The notes beneath the pieces are model-generated. The model saw only the letters and a list, made by a program, of their open reading frames with translations. It made no database searches and was not told the origin of the DNA. From NCBI RefSeq assembly GCF_020164485.1, contig NZ_JAIQZA010000002.1:165559-229558 (forward strand): DNA of 64,000 nucleotides, written 5' to 3'. The DNA comes from Salegentibacter tibetensis (GTDB taxonomy: Bacteria; Bacteroidota; Bacteroidia; Flavobacteriales; Flavobacteriaceae). Of the stretch, positions 37,530 through 47,331 are shown one piece after another; position 1 is the stretch's first letter, and the number at the start of each line of letters is the position of its first letter. The translations under genes were made by a program, and so were the position numbers.

Positions 37530-38252
37530 ATGTGCACCATAAGTATCACTCCTCATCCTAATAACTCTCACGGAGTTATCTTAACATCTAACAGGGATGA
37601 AGCAAGCGAAAGGGAAACCTCTTCACCAGATTTTAAAACCGAAAAGGATACACTTTTGCTTTTTCCCGAAGATGCGGTAGCCGGTGGGAGCTGGATTGGA
37701 GTGAGTGAAAAGAAAAGGATTTTATGTTTAATGAATGGTGGTTTTGAAGCGCATAAGCGTGAAGATTATTACCGAAAAAGCAGGGGGGTAGTCTTAAAAG
37801 ACTGGCTTATTGCTGAAAATATAAAAACCGATATTGAAAATTATAATCTGGAAAATATTGAGCCCTTCACAGTTATAATAGCCGATTGGTCTTCAGAATT
37901 ATTTTTTGCTGAATTTGTCTGGGATGGAAAACACAAGCATTTTAAAGAATTGTCGCTTCAGCCGAAAATCTGGTCGTCTTCTCCTTTGTATACTTCAGAA
38001 ATGAAAAAGCTTCGGGAAGAATGGTTTTCAAACTTTCAAAAGGATAAAAATCTTTCAGCTGAAAACTTATGGGAGTTTCATCATTCCGCAGGAAAAGGGG
38101 ATAAGGAGATCGATTTAATTATTGATCGCGGATTTCTTAAAACTAAAAGTATTTCACAGGTAGAATTCTTACCCGGCAAATTGAATTTTAAATATGAAGA
38201 TCTTCAAAAGGAAAAAATAACGAATAAAGAATTCCCGGCAGATTTAATTTAA
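37530..38252 (+). CDS. NRDE (TANGO2) family protein
   Basis: A 240-residue protein that begins MCTISITPHPN and carries TSNRDEA at about residues 19-25, the motif that names the family. The penultimate cysteine would become N-terminal after methionine removal, as in Ntn-hydrolase relatives. Human TANGO2 affects lipid and heme metabolism; the bacterial function is not established. The 3' end overlaps the convergent apaG by 9 bases. Confidence 0.85.
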   Translation: MCTISITPHPNNSHGVILTSNRDEASERETSSPDFKTEKDTLLLFPEDAVAGGSWIGVSEKKRILCLMNGGFEAHKREDYYRKSRGVVLKDWLIAENIKTDIENYNLENIEPFTVIIADWSSELFFAEFVWDGKHKHFKELSLQPKIWSSSPLYTSEMKKLREEWFSNFQKDKNLSAENLWEFHHSAGKGDKEIDLIIDRGFLKTKSISQVEFLPGKLNFKYEDLQKEKITNKEFPADLI

Positions 38253-38630
38253 GGCAAACGGAGCGCTTAATTTAAAAACAGGAATTTTAACCCTGAATTT
38301 TCTAGTGGAGCTAAAACTTATCATATTGTAATAGCCACTCATAGAGCCAAAAGGTGAACTTAGCAGGCAACCGCTTTGGTAAGTATGGGATTCCCCGGGT
38401 TTTAAAACCGGTTTTTGACCAATTACCCCTTCGCCCTGAACAATTTCCGTATTATTTAAAGCATCTTTAATTTTCCAGAAACGTGAGGTTAATTGTACTG
38501 AATCGTTACTTTGATTTTCAATAGTTATATGATAAGAAAAGGCAAAACGGGAACCCAGGTTCTTAAGGAAAGTACCTTCAAAATTGGTGTTAACCGAAAT
38601 TTTTATGCCTCTTGTAACTTGTTGAATCAT
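38244..38630 (-). CDS. apaG: ApaG domain protein
   Basis: A 128-residue, single-domain fibronectin-type-III-like beta-sandwich. Family marks are FAFSYHITIENQS near the start, QLTSRFWKI, VQGEGVIGQKPVLKPGESHTYQSGC and the FGSMSGYYNM region. ApaG is linked to Co2+ resistance and low Mg2+ in enterobacteria, but its biochemical role is unknown. Its start is 4 bases after the true stop of the decayed DUF3667 gene, so the two formed an operon. Confidence 0.92.
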   Translation of the reverse strand: MIQQVTRGIKISVNTNFEGTFLKNLGSRFAFSYHITIENQSNDSVQLTSRFWKIKDALNNTEIVQGEGVIGQKPVLKPGESHTYQSGCLLSSPFGSMSGYYNMISFSSTRKFRVKIPVFKLSAPFALN

Positions 38631-38633
38631 ATA

Positions 38634-39712
38634 TTAGTAAATAGCGAAAGACGCTAAAATTGATATTATTGCTGCGACTCCTGCTAAAATAAAAAATATA
38701 AAGTTTAAGAGCACAAACTTTACAACCGTTTTAACACGCCCCTGGGTGTAAAATCGGCGTAAGGCTTTGTATAAATAAAAGGCGAATATAAAGATGAATG
38801 CCGTAAAAGCCCAGTTTCCCGGAAATATATAATCGAGAAATAGCGCAATACTTAATAGAATTAAAAAAGTTGGTTTGTACGTGAAAAGTAAAAATTAAAT
38901 GCTCAATATAATTAAAGGCTTGTCTTATATATAAAAGCCAAATAAATAATGCGAAAACCGGTAAATAGAAGAAAATGATAAAGGGAAGTTTATTGATGAA
39001 GTAATTTAAAAACAATCCCGGATTCTCTTTTAAGGTATTCCAGTCTACTGCTTTTTTATAGAGCCAATGGTTATAAGCGGTCTGGGGGTAGGAAAGACTA
39101 TCCATCGCAGTTTCAGCATTTCTAATAGAGGTTTCTTTGTAAAACCTTGAATAAATATTGAGTTTTATATTACCCGCATCCAGGTAAATCATAGTATCCA
39201 ATTCCTGGTTAGGAACATAGAATTCCCGGTAAGAGCGCTTTGCGTTACGCTGCTGATTTACAATTAAGGAATCCAGATTGATTTCAGTGCCTCCCGGACC
39301 TGGGATCAAATTAGGTTGGGCAAGGCTGTCTTGCGCCAGGGCTTCAATTTCTTTGTCATCTACAATGGGTCGTACATTTTCAAAAGAATTACCAAAACCC
39401 CAGATTAGAAAAAAGATAATAGAGGCGCTTAAATAAAATTTGAACGGATTGGCGTAGCGCATTCTTTTCCCTTGAATATAATCTTTGGAAATCTTTCCGG
39501 GAGAAAATAATAAAACTCTTAAGGTACGGTGGAACCGGGAGTCGTAGGCAAATATTCCGGAGAAAAATTCAGCGAAAAAATCGTCGAATTTTAATTTTTT
39601 AATACTGTTTAATTGCCCAGCTGGGGCAGTATTTATCACTTTTATCCAGCGGAAATTCACAGTTTAGGCATTTAATGCCCCTGTACTTGAGATCATATCT
39701 ACTGCCTGCCAT
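38634..39712 (-). pseudogene. DUF3667 membrane protein with two frameshifts
   Basis: Three reading frames together encode one DUF3667 protein. Frame 1 starts at the ATG at 39712 and encodes a zinc-ribbon start (KCLNCEF...YCPSW) but stops early. Frame 2 continues from about 39620 with QLNSIKKLKFDDFFAEFF and several membrane helices until about 38868. Frame 3 then carries the last helices (FLILLSIALFLDY...AGVAAIISILASFAIY) to the TAA at 38634. The breaks lie in TGCCCCAGCTGGGCAATT (39611-39628) and in a run of six A on the plus strand (38863-38868). Removing one T from that run or adding two bases at the first site restores a continuous protein of about 360 residues. Decay and assembly error both fit; DUF3667 function is unknown. 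Confidence 0.75.
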
Positions 39713-39740
39713 TTATATAATGAGTTGGTTATTCTCGTAA

Positions 39741-40994
39741 TTAGTTGGTGATCGTGGTAGAATTTGCGGTGCCTACGCCAATTAAACGGTCATATCTCGC
39801 ACCCGGACTTCTGTAATAAACCAAAACCTGGTAGGAGTTTTCGGTTTCATCAAAATTTCCGGTGAAAAAACCTTCGTCTATCATTCCATCAGGGCGTTTT
39901 AGCACATATTTATAGTTGTAAAATCCCTGCTTAAAAAGCCTTGCGCCTTCATAAAGATCGGAATTTTTATTGTATTTAATATGGGTGCTTTCGTCTAAAA
40001 TAAAATTATTGAACGCACCATAAATATGTACTTCACCTCCATTTAATTCTGAATAATTCTGAAGTTTAAAATGCACCCAAACATATTCGGCTTCTATTGA
40101 AGGATTTTCGGCAGGTAAACTTCTTATTACAAACTGTCCGTTTATATCAGGGTTGTAAGTATATGGCTCGTTGGCCCGGGTACGATCTGGAAATAAATAA
40201 TGATGATACAGCTCATTTAAGGCAACCGAACTGATATCGCCGGTAGGAGCTCTTAATTCTTTATTGTCAAACTGAATATACTCGTTGCCGCCCCAAAAAG
40301 CAGTTTCGGAATCATAGCGATAAACCAGTTCATTACCAATATTGTATTGAGGCTTAATATTTGTAATTGCTGTCTTTAAATTATGATTTTGGGCTATAAG
40401 CACATTAACAGTATTATCCGGGTTTTTGAGAATTAAATCTTGTGACTCAATCGTAAAATTCACCACCTGCTTTTTATCTATAAATTCAAGATCCCTGGAA
40501 CGTCTAAGATTTACCCTAACCCGGGCTATGTTTTCATAAACCATAAATTTTCGGGAGAAGACCAGTTCTTTTTCGCCGTTAAAGATCTTGATCATATAAT
40601 TTCCACTAAGTTTAAAACCTCCGGTGTCTTCATTAGGGATCCTTAGCTCATAGTGAGAAAATGGTTGAAGCGTATTATAAGAATTCAAATAATTAAAGAT
40701 CCTAATGTCATCAAAACCGGTCAAATATTCAGATTTTGCCAGTTGGTTGGGCGTCCAGTCGTAGTTGTAATGTTCTATGGTGTAGTAGTAATCGGCTTCA
40801 TCACCAATAATATCATCAAATTTTAAAGTTAAGCGTTCACCCATCCTTAAAATGGGGTTTCCGTTATTGCCTTGCGAGTTTCCAAAGAGCTGAATGCTTC
40901 TTATATAATTGGGAGGGAGTGTTTCCTCTGCTGGCTGGGCACTCAATTTTAAAGATAGAATTAAGATAAAAACGAATAAAGAATATTTTTTCAT
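39741..40994 (-). CDS. Type IX secretion system plug protein (DUF5103)
   Basis: A 417-residue periplasmic or outer-membrane-associated protein with a signal peptide (YSLFVFILILSLKLSAQ). The DUF5103 features are plain: RSIQLFG near residue 33, a DDIIGDEADYYYTIEHYNYDW block and a C-terminal EVHIYGAFNNF...YNYKYVL segment. In the Flavobacterium johnsoniae SprA translocon structure, a protein of this family closes the periplasmic end of the channel (the Plug). Its promoter faces away from nqrA. Together with porT it shows that T9SS genes are dispersed in this genome. Confidence 0.85.
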   Translation of the reverse strand: MKKYSLFVFILILSLKLSAQPAEETLPPNYIRSIQLFGNSQGNNGNPILRMGERLTLKFDDIIGDEADYYYTIEHYNYDWTPNQLAKSEYLTGFDDIRIFNYLNSYNTLQPFSHYELRIPNEDTGGFKLSGNYMIKIFNGEKELVFSRKFMVYENIARVRVNLRRSRDLEFIDKKQVVNFTIESQDLILKNPDNTVNVLIAQNHNLKTAITNIKPQYNIGNELVYRYDSETAFWGGNEYIQFDNKELRAPTGDISSVALNELYHHYLFPDRTRANEPYTYNPDINGQFVIRSLPAENPSIEAEYVWVHFKLQNYSELNGGEVHIYGAFNNFILDESTHIKYNKNSDLYEGARLFKQGFYNYKYVLKRPDGMIDEGFFTGNFDETENSYQVLVYYRSPGARYDRLIGVGTANSTTITN

Positions 40995-41011
40995 TGGAAA
41001 TAGAATCTTTG

Positions 41012-41019
41012 CAAATGTA
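41012..41019 (-). promoter_or_regulatory. Plug-gene promoter, -7 element
   Basis: TACATTTG on the minus strand matches TAnnTTTG, 18 bases before the ATG at 40994. Confidence 0.6.
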
Positions 41020-41091
41020 CTTACAAATCTTATTCCGTAATTTTTAACATTTCACTTTAACAGTTTTAAGTGCTTAAAAATCTTCGTTTTC

Positions 41092-41124
41092 TTGGGAGAA
41101 GTGCAGTTAAAATTCCTAAATTTG
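41092..41124 (+). promoter_or_regulatory. nqr operon promoter (-33 TTG, -7 TAAATTTG)
   Basis: TTG at 41092-41094 and TAAATTTG at 41117-41124 are separated by 22 bases, within the Bacteroidota range. The start of nqrA is 42 bases downstream. Confidence 0.65.
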
Positions 41125-41165
41125 CACGACTCAAAACAAAAAATTTTTAACATACACTCCATCCT

Positions 41166-42509
41166 ATGTCAAAAGACATTCGAATTAAAAGAGGATTATC
41201 TCTAAAATTAGAAGGGGAGGCGGAAAAGGAGCTGGTAAAGGCTCCAAGGTCTAAAACCTACGCAATCAAACCGCCAGATTTTCACGCATTGGTACCTAAA
41301 ATGGTTATAAAAGAAGGGGCTAAAGTCCTTGCCGGCGATGAACTTTTCTTTTCAAAATACACAGATGAATTACGTTTTACCAGCCCGGTTAGCGGGACAC
41401 TTAAGCAAATTAAGCGTGGTGAAAAACGTAAAATCATGGAAGTGATTATAGAGGCCGATCCTGAAGACACTTACAAAGATTTTGGAAAAATGGACGCTGC
41501 GTCTTCTGATGCTGAAGCTGTAAAGCAGCGCATTTTAGAAAGTGGTTGTGGTGCATTTATTAATCAACGTCCCTACGATATCGTAGCGGATCCTAAAGAT
41601 ACGCCTAAGGCAATCTTTATTTCTGCGGTAAGTACGGCGCCTTTAGCTCCAGATTGGGGCTTCATCCTAAAAGAAAAGCAAGCTGCTTTTCAGGAAGGAA
41701 TAAATGCGCTTAAAAAACTTACCCCTGGAAAAGTGCACCTGGCAGTAGATGCCAGTTCGGCGCAATACTTAAAAGACATTAAGGGGGTAGAGCTTCATAA
41801 TGTAAAAGGACCGCACCCTGCAGGAAATGTTGGGGTTCAAATTCATAAGATAGATCCTATTAATCAAGGAGATAGAGTTTGGACAGTGAATCCTGAAGAT
41901 GTGACTATTATTGGTAATCTTTTCCTTACCGGAAATTATATAGCTGATAAAACCGTTGCTGTAACAGGAAGCGAAGCTACCAACCGCAAGTATTTTGCTA
42001 CTAAGATCGGGGTTGAAGTTGCAGATCTCATCAATAAAGTTGATGAAGATGTTCGCATCATTTCAGGAAATGTGCTTACTGGATTTAAAGTGGCCTATGA
42101 CCAGCATATAAGTTTCTTTGCGAACGAAGTGACTCTTATTCCTGAAGGAAATAAGTATAGAGCTTTTGGTTGGTTGCCATTTACTTATAATAATATTCAC
42201 TCCAATTCAAGAACTTCATTGTCCTTTTTGTTCCCCAACAGGAAATTTAAGCCTACTACCAATTTAAACGGAGAAGAGAGAGCTCTTGTGGTAACCGGCG
42301 AAATGGAAGAGGTTTTGCCTATGGATGTTTACCCTATGCAGCTTGTTAAAGCCTGTATGGCCGGTGATATTGAGAAAATGGAGAATCTTGGGATCTATGA
42401 AGTAGCTCCGGAAGATTTTGCTTTGGTAGAATATGTGAATACATCCAAGATTGAGATTCAGGATGTAATTCGACTTGGTTTAGATTTAATGATTACTGAA
42501 GTAGGTTAA
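41166..42509 (+). CDS. nqrA: Na+-translocating NADH:quinone oxidoreductase subunit A
   Basis: A 447-residue cytoplasm-facing peripheral subunit of the sodium-pumping NADH dehydrogenase. It is related to the RnfC fold, with an N-terminal biotinyl-lipoyl-like segment (IKRGLSLKLEGEAEKEL...KLAGDELFFSKYT region) and the family stretch HNVKGPHPAGNVGVQIHKIDPI. It lacks the RnfC ferredoxin cysteine motifs, as expected for NqrA. It is the first gene of the six-gene operon, 14 bases before nqrB. Confidence 0.95.
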   Translation: MSKDIRIKRGLSLKLEGEAEKELVKAPRSKTYAIKPPDFHALVPKMVIKEGAKVLAGDELFFSKYTDELRFTSPVSGTLKQIKRGEKRKIMEVIIEADPEDTYKDFGKMDAASSDAEAVKQRILESGCGAFINQRPYDIVADPKDTPKAIFISAVSTAPLAPDWGFILKEKQAAFQEGINALKKLTPGKVHLAVDASSAQYLKDIKGVELHNVKGPHPAGNVGVQIHKIDPINQGDRVWTVNPEDVTIIGNLFLTGNYIADKTVAVTGSEATNRKYFATKIGVEVADLINKVDEDVRIISGNVLTGFKVAYDQHISFFANEVTLIPEGNKYRAFGWLPFTYNNIHSNSRTSLSFLFPNRKFKPTTNLNGEERALVVTGEMEEVLPMDVYPMQLVKACMAGDIEKMENLGIYEVAPEDFALVEYVNTSKIEIQDVIRLGLDLMITEVG

Positions 42510-42523
42510 AAAGCAGCAGAATT

Positions 42524-43705
42524 ATGGAATGGATTAGACAAAGATTAGATAAAATAAAAGAGCCCTTTGCACCGGGGAAAAAATATGAAAAGTATGCACC
42601 TGCGGTTAACGCAATAGATACTTTCTTATTTACTCCAAATCATACCACGCAAAAGGGATCTCATATTCGTGACGCAGTAGATTTAAAGCGTACGATGATC
42701 ACAGTGGTACTTGCACTTGTTCCGGTTATGATCTTCGGAATGTGGAATGCAGGTTACCAGTATTACTCACAATTGGGTGAAGCATTTACCTTTTGGGAGG
42801 CACTTGGACACGGAGCATTGAAATTTATTCCTATGATCGTGGTTTCTTATGCGGTTGGACTTGGAATTGAATTCGCATTTGCGATCTTTAGAGGTCACGA
42901 AGTAAACGAAGGCTACCTGGTAACCGGATTGTTGATTCCTATGATTATGCCGATAGATCTTCCACTCTGGATGTTGGCTTTATCTGTGGTATTTGCGGTA
43001 CTTGTTGGTAAGGAAGCTTTTGGTGGAACAGGAATGAATATCCTTAACCCGGCGCTTACCGCGCGGGCATTTGCCTTTTTTGCATATCCTACTTATATGT
43101 CTGGTAACCAGGTTTGGGTTAGTGAAGCAAGTAATGTAGATGCGGTTTCTGGTGAAACAATTCTTGGTTCACTGGCGGCTGGAGAAAATGTGAGTTATGG
43201 CATGATGGATATGTTCTACGGGATAATCCCAGGCTCTGTCTCAGAAACTTCAACGCTTTTAATTCTTGTAGGTGCATTACTTTTAATATTGACAAAAGTA
43301 GGAAGCTGGAGAATTATGTTGAGTGCTGTTATTGGAGCAATAGCAATGGGACTTATTTTTAACGCTTTGCCTTCTTTGGGAATCCCCGGGAATGAGCTTA
43401 CAAACTTCCCCTGGTATGGTCACTTAATTGTTGGTGGTCTTGCCTTTGGTATTGTATTTATGGCTACCGATCCAGTTTCGGCCGCTCAAACAATGAAAGG
43501 GAAATGGATCTACGGGTTTTTAATAGGTTTTCTATCGGTAATGATCAGGGTGTTTAACCCGGCATATCCAGAAGGGGTAATGCTCGGGATTTTACTTATG
43601 AACGTATTTGCGCCTACGATAGATCACTACGTAATTCAGTCGAATATTAAGCGTAGAAAGAAAAGAATTCAATCCGCCACCACACAGGTGAAAACAGCAG
43701 TTTAG
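42524..43705 (+). CDS. nqrB: Na+-translocating NADH:quinone oxidoreductase subunit B
   Basis: A 393-residue integral membrane subunit with about ten helices that binds riboflavin and a covalently linked FMN and takes part in quinone reduction and Na+ transport. The flavinylation site SGET(I) at about residue 212, in VDAVSGETILGSLAAG, replaces the SGAT of Vibrio but keeps the acceptor threonine. Conserved GGTGMNILNPALTARAFAFFAYP follows the usual pattern. ApbE, encoded downstream, would attach the FMN. Confidence 0.95.
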   Translation: MEWIRQRLDKIKEPFAPGKKYEKYAPAVNAIDTFLFTPNHTTQKGSHIRDAVDLKRTMITVVLALVPVMIFGMWNAGYQYYSQLGEAFTFWEALGHGALKFIPMIVVSYAVGLGIEFAFAIFRGHEVNEGYLVTGLLIPMIMPIDLPLWMLALSVVFAVLVGKEAFGGTGMNILNPALTARAFAFFAYPTYMSGNQVWVSEASNVDAVSGETILGSLAAGENVSYGMMDMFYGIIPGSVSETSTLLILVGALLLILTKVGSWRIMLSAVIGAIAMGLIFNALPSLGIPGNELTNFPWYGHLIVGGLAFGIVFMATDPVSAAQTMKGKWIYGFLIGFLSVMIRVFNPAYPEGVMLGILLMNVFAPTIDHYVIQSNIKRRKKRIQSATTQVKTAV

Positions 43706-43707
43706 TT

Positions 43708-44451
43708 ATGGAAGAAAAATCAGTAAATAAAACAAATAGTAACGGTTATACGTTTCTTTTTGCGGTGATTATGGTGTTGGTTGTTGCCTCAGTATTGGCC
43801 TTTACCGCAACCTCGCTTCAACCTATTCAAAAGGAGAACGTACGCCAGGAAAAAATGCAGAATATTCTTGCCACTATTGGTGTTGAAACCGATAGGCCAG
43901 GAGCTGAAGAGCTATACAACCGGTATATTACAGAAGCAGTAACCTTAGACCAAAATGGAGAAGAAAGAGAAGGTGTTGACGCTTTTACGGTAGATTTAGC
44001 TAAGGAGATTAAAAGACCGGCTGAGGAACAAAATTTCCCTCTTTATATTGCCGATTACGAGGGAGAAAAATATTATATAGTTCCTCTTAGAGGTAACGGA
44101 CTATGGAATGCGATCTTTGGTTACATTTCTTTAAAAGACGATGTAAATACCATTAAAGGTGCTACGTTCGACCACCTTGGGGAAACTCCGGGACTTGGTG
44201 CAGAGATCACAAAAGAATGGTTTAAAGAAAGTTTTGCCGATGAAAAGATTTTTGACGATAGTGGAAACCTTGTTGGAGTATCTGTTGTAAAAGGTGATAT
44301 AGATCCTTCAGATAAAGATGATAACCAGGTAGATGCAATATCGGGAGCTACAATTACCGGAGACGGTGTTTCTGATATGATTTCTGAAAGACTTCAGCGT
44401 TATCTGCCTTACTTCAAAAAGCAAACCGAAATTAACGTTGCAACAAAGTAA
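43708..44451 (+). CDS. nqrC: Na+-translocating NADH:quinone oxidoreductase subunit C
   Basis: A 247-residue subunit with one N-terminal membrane helix ([19 protein letters not shown]) and a periplasmic FMN-binding domain. The covalent FMN threonine is in [13 protein letters not shown] at about residue 214, the canonical D(x)SGATxT motif used by Apb[12 protein letters not shown] is the other family mark. Starts 2 bases after nqrB. Confidence 0.95.
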   Translation: MEEKSVNKTNSNGYTFLFAVIMVLVVASVLAFTATSLQPIQKENVRQEKMQNILATIGVETDRPGAEELYNRYITEAVTLDQNGEEREGVDAFTVDLAKEIKRPAEEQNFPLYIADYEGEKYYIVPLRGNGLWNAIFGYISLKDDVNTIKGATFDHLGETPGLGAEITKEWFKESFADEKIFDDSGNLVGVSVVKGDIDPSDKDDNQVDAISGATITGDGVSDMISERLQRYLPYFKKQTEINVATK

Positions 44452-44453
44452 TT

Positions 44454-45200
44454 ATGGCTACAGAGAAAAAAAATATTTCAGAAGAGAAAGAAGCCAAGAA
44501 GAAAGAAATGATCCTTTTTCTATCTAGTTCAGAAGAAAAAGAGCATTTCCTATCTAAAGGCAATAGAAAATTATTGTCAGATCCTTTAGACGATAACAAC
44601 CCAATTACCGTGCAGGTACTTGGTATTTGTTCGGCACTGGCAATTACGGTACAATTAGAACCGGCAGTGGTAATGGCTATCGCAGTAGTTGCGGTTATGG
44701 CTTTTGCCAATATGATCGTTTCAATGTTACGTAATTTGATTCCCAGTAGAATCAGGATTATTGTACAGCTTGTAGTTGTTGCATCCCTGGTGGTTTTAGT
44801 AGACCAGATTCTAAAAGCTTATGCCTACGATGTAAGTAAGCAACTTTCGGTATTTATTGGTTTGATTATTACCAACTGTATTGTAATGGGGCGTTTGGAA
44901 GCCTTTGCCTTAGGTAACGGAGTTTACAAATCCTTCCTTGATGGGATTGGTAACGCAGCCGGATATGGTTTGATTCTTATAATCGTAGCATTCTTCCGTG
45001 AACTTTTAGGTTCAGGAAAATTATTCGGATTTGAAGTTTTAGGACATAAAGCGGCAACTGTGGCAGATTCTACAGGTTTATATGCATTAGGATACGAAAA
45101 CAACGGTTTAATGTTGCTTTCCCCAATGGCATTAATTGTAGTTGGTTTGCTTATTTGGGTGCAACGTGCCAGAAACCGTAAACTGATAGAAGAGAACTAA
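44454..45200 (+). CDS. nqrD: Na+-translocating NADH:quinone oxidoreductase subunit D, with an N-terminal extension
   Basis: An integral membrane subunit that, with NqrE, forms the antiparallel helical pair holding a 2Fe-2S cluster in the membrane. The family body begins at about residue 38 ([24 protein letters not shown]), with [14 protein letters not shown] near the middle holding the conserved cysteine. The total is 248 residues against about 210 usually, because of about 35 extra, highly charged residues rich in K, E and S. The ATG is only 2 bases after the nqrC stop, which supports the extension being translated; a start at the internal methionine 17 remains possible. Confidence 0.93.
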   Translation: MATEKKNISEEKEAKKKEMILFLSSSEEKEHFLSKGNRKLLSDPLDDNNPITVQVLGICSALAITVQLEPAVVMAIAVVAVMAFANMIVSMLRNLIPSRIRIIVQLVVVASLVVLVDQILKAYAYDVSKQLSVFIGLIITNCIVMGRLEAFALGNGVYKSFLDGIGNAAGYGLILIIVAFFRELLGSGKLFGFEVLGHKAATVADSTGLYALGYENNGLMLLSPMALIVVGLLIWVQRARNRKLIEEN

Positions 45201-45229
45201 AAGCACAACAGCTTAAATAAAATTAAATT

Positions 45230-45844
45230 ATGGACTATATAAATTTATTTGTTAGAAGTATTTTCATAGAAAATATGATTTTTGCCTACTTCTTAGGGAT
45301 GTGTTCCTATTTAGCAGTGTCAAAAACCGTGAAAACAGCTGTTGGGTTAGGTGCCGCGGTAATCTTTGTACTTAGTATTACCGTACCTATTAACTATTTG
45401 CTGGATAACTACTTATTGAGACCGGGAGCCTTGCAATGGCTTGGTGCCGAGTTTGCCGATGTAGACCTTAGTTTCCTAAGCTTTATCATGTTTATCGCGG
45501 TAATTGCATCTATGGTACAACTGGTAGAGATGATCGTTGAGAAATTTGCTCCTGCTCTATATGGTGCTTTGGGTATTTTCTTACCGCTTATTGCTGTAAA
45601 CTGTGCTATTCTTGGAGGATCACTTTTTATGCAACAAAAAGATTTTGGAGCTATTACAGAAGCTATAACCTACGGGTTTGGTAGTGGAATTGGATGGTTC
45701 CTTGCAATTCTTGGTATTGCAGCTATTCGTGAAAAAATAGCTTACTCTAATGTGCCTGCCCCATTAAAAGGTTTGGGGATAACATTTATTATCACCGGGC
45801 TTATGGCATTAGGTTTTATGAGTTTTATGGGAATTAAATTATAA
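45230..45844 (+). CDS. nqrE: Na+-translocating NADH:quinone oxidoreductase subunit E
   Basis: A 204-residue, six-helix subunit homologous to NqrD and inserted in opposite orientation. Family signatures are [21 protein letters not shown] with the first cluster cysteine, [16 protein letters not shown] with the second, and the final [10 protein letters not shown]. It lies 29 bases after nqrD in the operon. Confidence 0.95.
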   Translation: MDYINLFVRSIFIENMIFAYFLGMCSYLAVSKTVKTAVGLGAAVIFVLSITVPINYLLDNYLLRPGALQWLGAEFADVDLSFLSFIMFIAVIASMVQLVEMIVEKFAPALYGALGIFLPLIAVNCAILGGSLFMQQKDFGAITEAITYGFGSGIGWFLAILGIAAIREKIAYSNVPAPLKGLGITFIITGLMALGFMSFMGIKL

Positions 45845-45860
45845 TCGCAAAAGAAAGATT

Positions 45861-47147
45861 ATGACAGTTATTATAGCAAGTATAGTAGTATTTTTAGCAT
45901 TGATACTCATATTGGTTTCTGTGTTACTTGGAGCAAAGGCAAAATTAGCGCCTTCTGGTCCGGTTACCATAAACGTAAATGGGGAAAAGGATATGGAAGT
46001 TGGTTCCGGTGGGACTTTACTTTCAACCCTGGGAGATAATAAACTATTTTTACCTTCTGCCTGTGGTGGTGGTGGAACCTGTGTACAGTGTAAATGTATC
46101 GTAGAAGAGGGTGGCGGTGCCATTCTTCCTACCGAGGAGCCGCACTTTACCCGTAAAGAGATCGCACAAGGATGGCGATTAGGTTGCCAGGTTAAGGTGA
46201 AAGAGGATATGAAAATCACAATTCCGGAAGAAGTTTTCGGAATTAAAAAATGGGATGCAACCGTTGTAAGAAATTATAACGTAGCTTCTTTTATCAAGGA
46301 ATTTGTTGTGGAAATTCCTGAAGATATGGATTATAAAGCGGGAGGATACATTCAAATCGAGATTCCGAAGTGTGAGGTTAAATTTAGTGATATGGATATC
46401 ACTGCTCACCCTGAAGAACACGATACTCCAGATAAATTTAAAGCTGAATGGGACAAATTTAAACTTTGGCCATTGGTAATGAAGAACCCGGAAACCGTAG
46501 AGCGTGCTTATTCTATGGCTTCTTATCCAGCTGAAGGGCGTGAGATTATGCTTAACGTTCGTGTTGCTACCCCGCCATGGGATAGAGCAAAAGACGGTTG
46601 GATGGATGTAAATCCTGGTGTTGCTTCTTCTTATATTTTCTCAAGGAAAAAAGGAGATAAAGTAATCATCTCAGGACCTTATGGAGAATTCTTTATCAAC
46701 CACAGTGAATCTGAAATGCTATATGTTGGTGGTGGAGCCGGAATGGCGCCAATGCGTTCTCACCTTTACCACTTATTCCGCACCCTTAAAACCGGAAGAA
46801 AAGTAACTTACTGGTATGGTGGGCGTTCAAAAAGAGAGTTATTCTACAGTGAACACTTTAGAGCTTTGGAAAGAGATTTCCCTAACTTTAAGTTCTACTT
46901 AGCTCTTTCTGAACCAATGGAAGAAGATAACTGGAAAGTAAAGGAAAGTCTTGACGATGATGGAGATGGATTTGTAGGCTTTATTCACCAGGTTGTGATT
47001 GATAACTATTTAAATCATCACGAGGAACCGGAAGATATTGAATTGTATTTCTGTGGTCCGCCGTTGATGAACAAAGCTGTTCAGAAAATGGGTGAAGACT
47101 TTGGAATGCCGCCTGAAAACATCAGGTTTGATGATTTTGGAGGTTAA
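45861..47147 (+). CDS. nqrF: Na+-translocating NADH:quinone oxidoreductase subunit F
   Basis: A 428-residue electron-entry subunit. It has one N-terminal membrane helix, then a plant-ferredoxin-like domain with the 2Fe-2S cysteines in [13 protein letters not shown] (about 68-80) and RLGCQV, then an FAD domain (RAYSMASYP) and an NADH-binding domain ([27 protein letters not shown]). It oxidises NADH and passes electrons through FAD and iron-sulfur clusters to the flavins. It ends the core operon; a repeat element with a U-tailed stem follows. Confidence 0.96.
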   Translation: MTVIIASIVVFLALILILVSVLLGAKAKLAPSGPVTINVNGEKDMEVGSGGTLLSTLGDNKLFLPSACGGGGTCVQCKCIVEEGGGAILPTEEPHFTRKEIAQGWRLGCQVKVKEDMKITIPEEVFGIKKWDATVVRNYNVASFIKEFVVEIPEDMDYKAGGYIQIEIPKCEVKFSDMDITAHPEEHDTPDKFKAEWDKFKLWPLVMKNPETVERAYSMASYPAEGREIMLNVRVATPPWDRAKDGWMDVNPGVASSYIFSRKKGDKVIISGPYGEFFINHSESEMLYVGGGAGMAPMRSHLYHLFRTLKTGRKVTYWYGGRSKRELFYSEHFRALERDFPNFKFYLALSEPMEEDNWKVKESLDDDGDGFVGFIHQVVIDNYLNHHEEPEDIELYFCGPPLMNKAVQKMGEDFGMPPENIRFDDFGG

Positions 47148-47165
47148 TATTTAAACAATTTAGAC

Positions 47166-47320
47166 AAGCTGTCTGAGAAGTTTTAAATTCGTCATCGTGA
47201 ATTTATTTCAGGATCTAGGATGTTCATTAACGTAACATGTTAGAAACTGAAACAAGCCCGCCTGAACGGAAGGGCAGGTTCAGCTTGACGATAAAAAGAC
47301 TTTTTAGACAGCTTTTTTTT
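47166..47320 (+). repeat. Intergenic inverted-repeat element (copy 3), likely nqr terminator
   Basis: AAGCTGTCT (47166-47174) and AGACAGCTT (47306-47314) are perfect inverted ends around the family core (47190-47290). The right arm is followed directly by a run of T (47313-47320), so on the plus strand it has the form of a terminator with a very large loop, placed right after nqrF. Confidence 0.7.
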
Positions 47321-47327
47321 ATTTTTG
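47320..47327 (+). promoter_or_regulatory. Promoter -7 element giving a near-leaderless mRNA
   Basis: TATTTTTG matches TAnnTTTG exactly and ends 4 bases before the ATG at 47332. Transcription would begin at or next to the start codon. The element overlaps the T-run of the preceding inverted repeat. Confidence 0.5.
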
Positions 47328-47331
47328 CACT

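Noticed and set aside
45839..46219. 126-codon minus-strand frame over the start of nqrF
   Set aside because: It is antisense to the well-conserved ferredoxin domain of NqrF and has no recognisable features.
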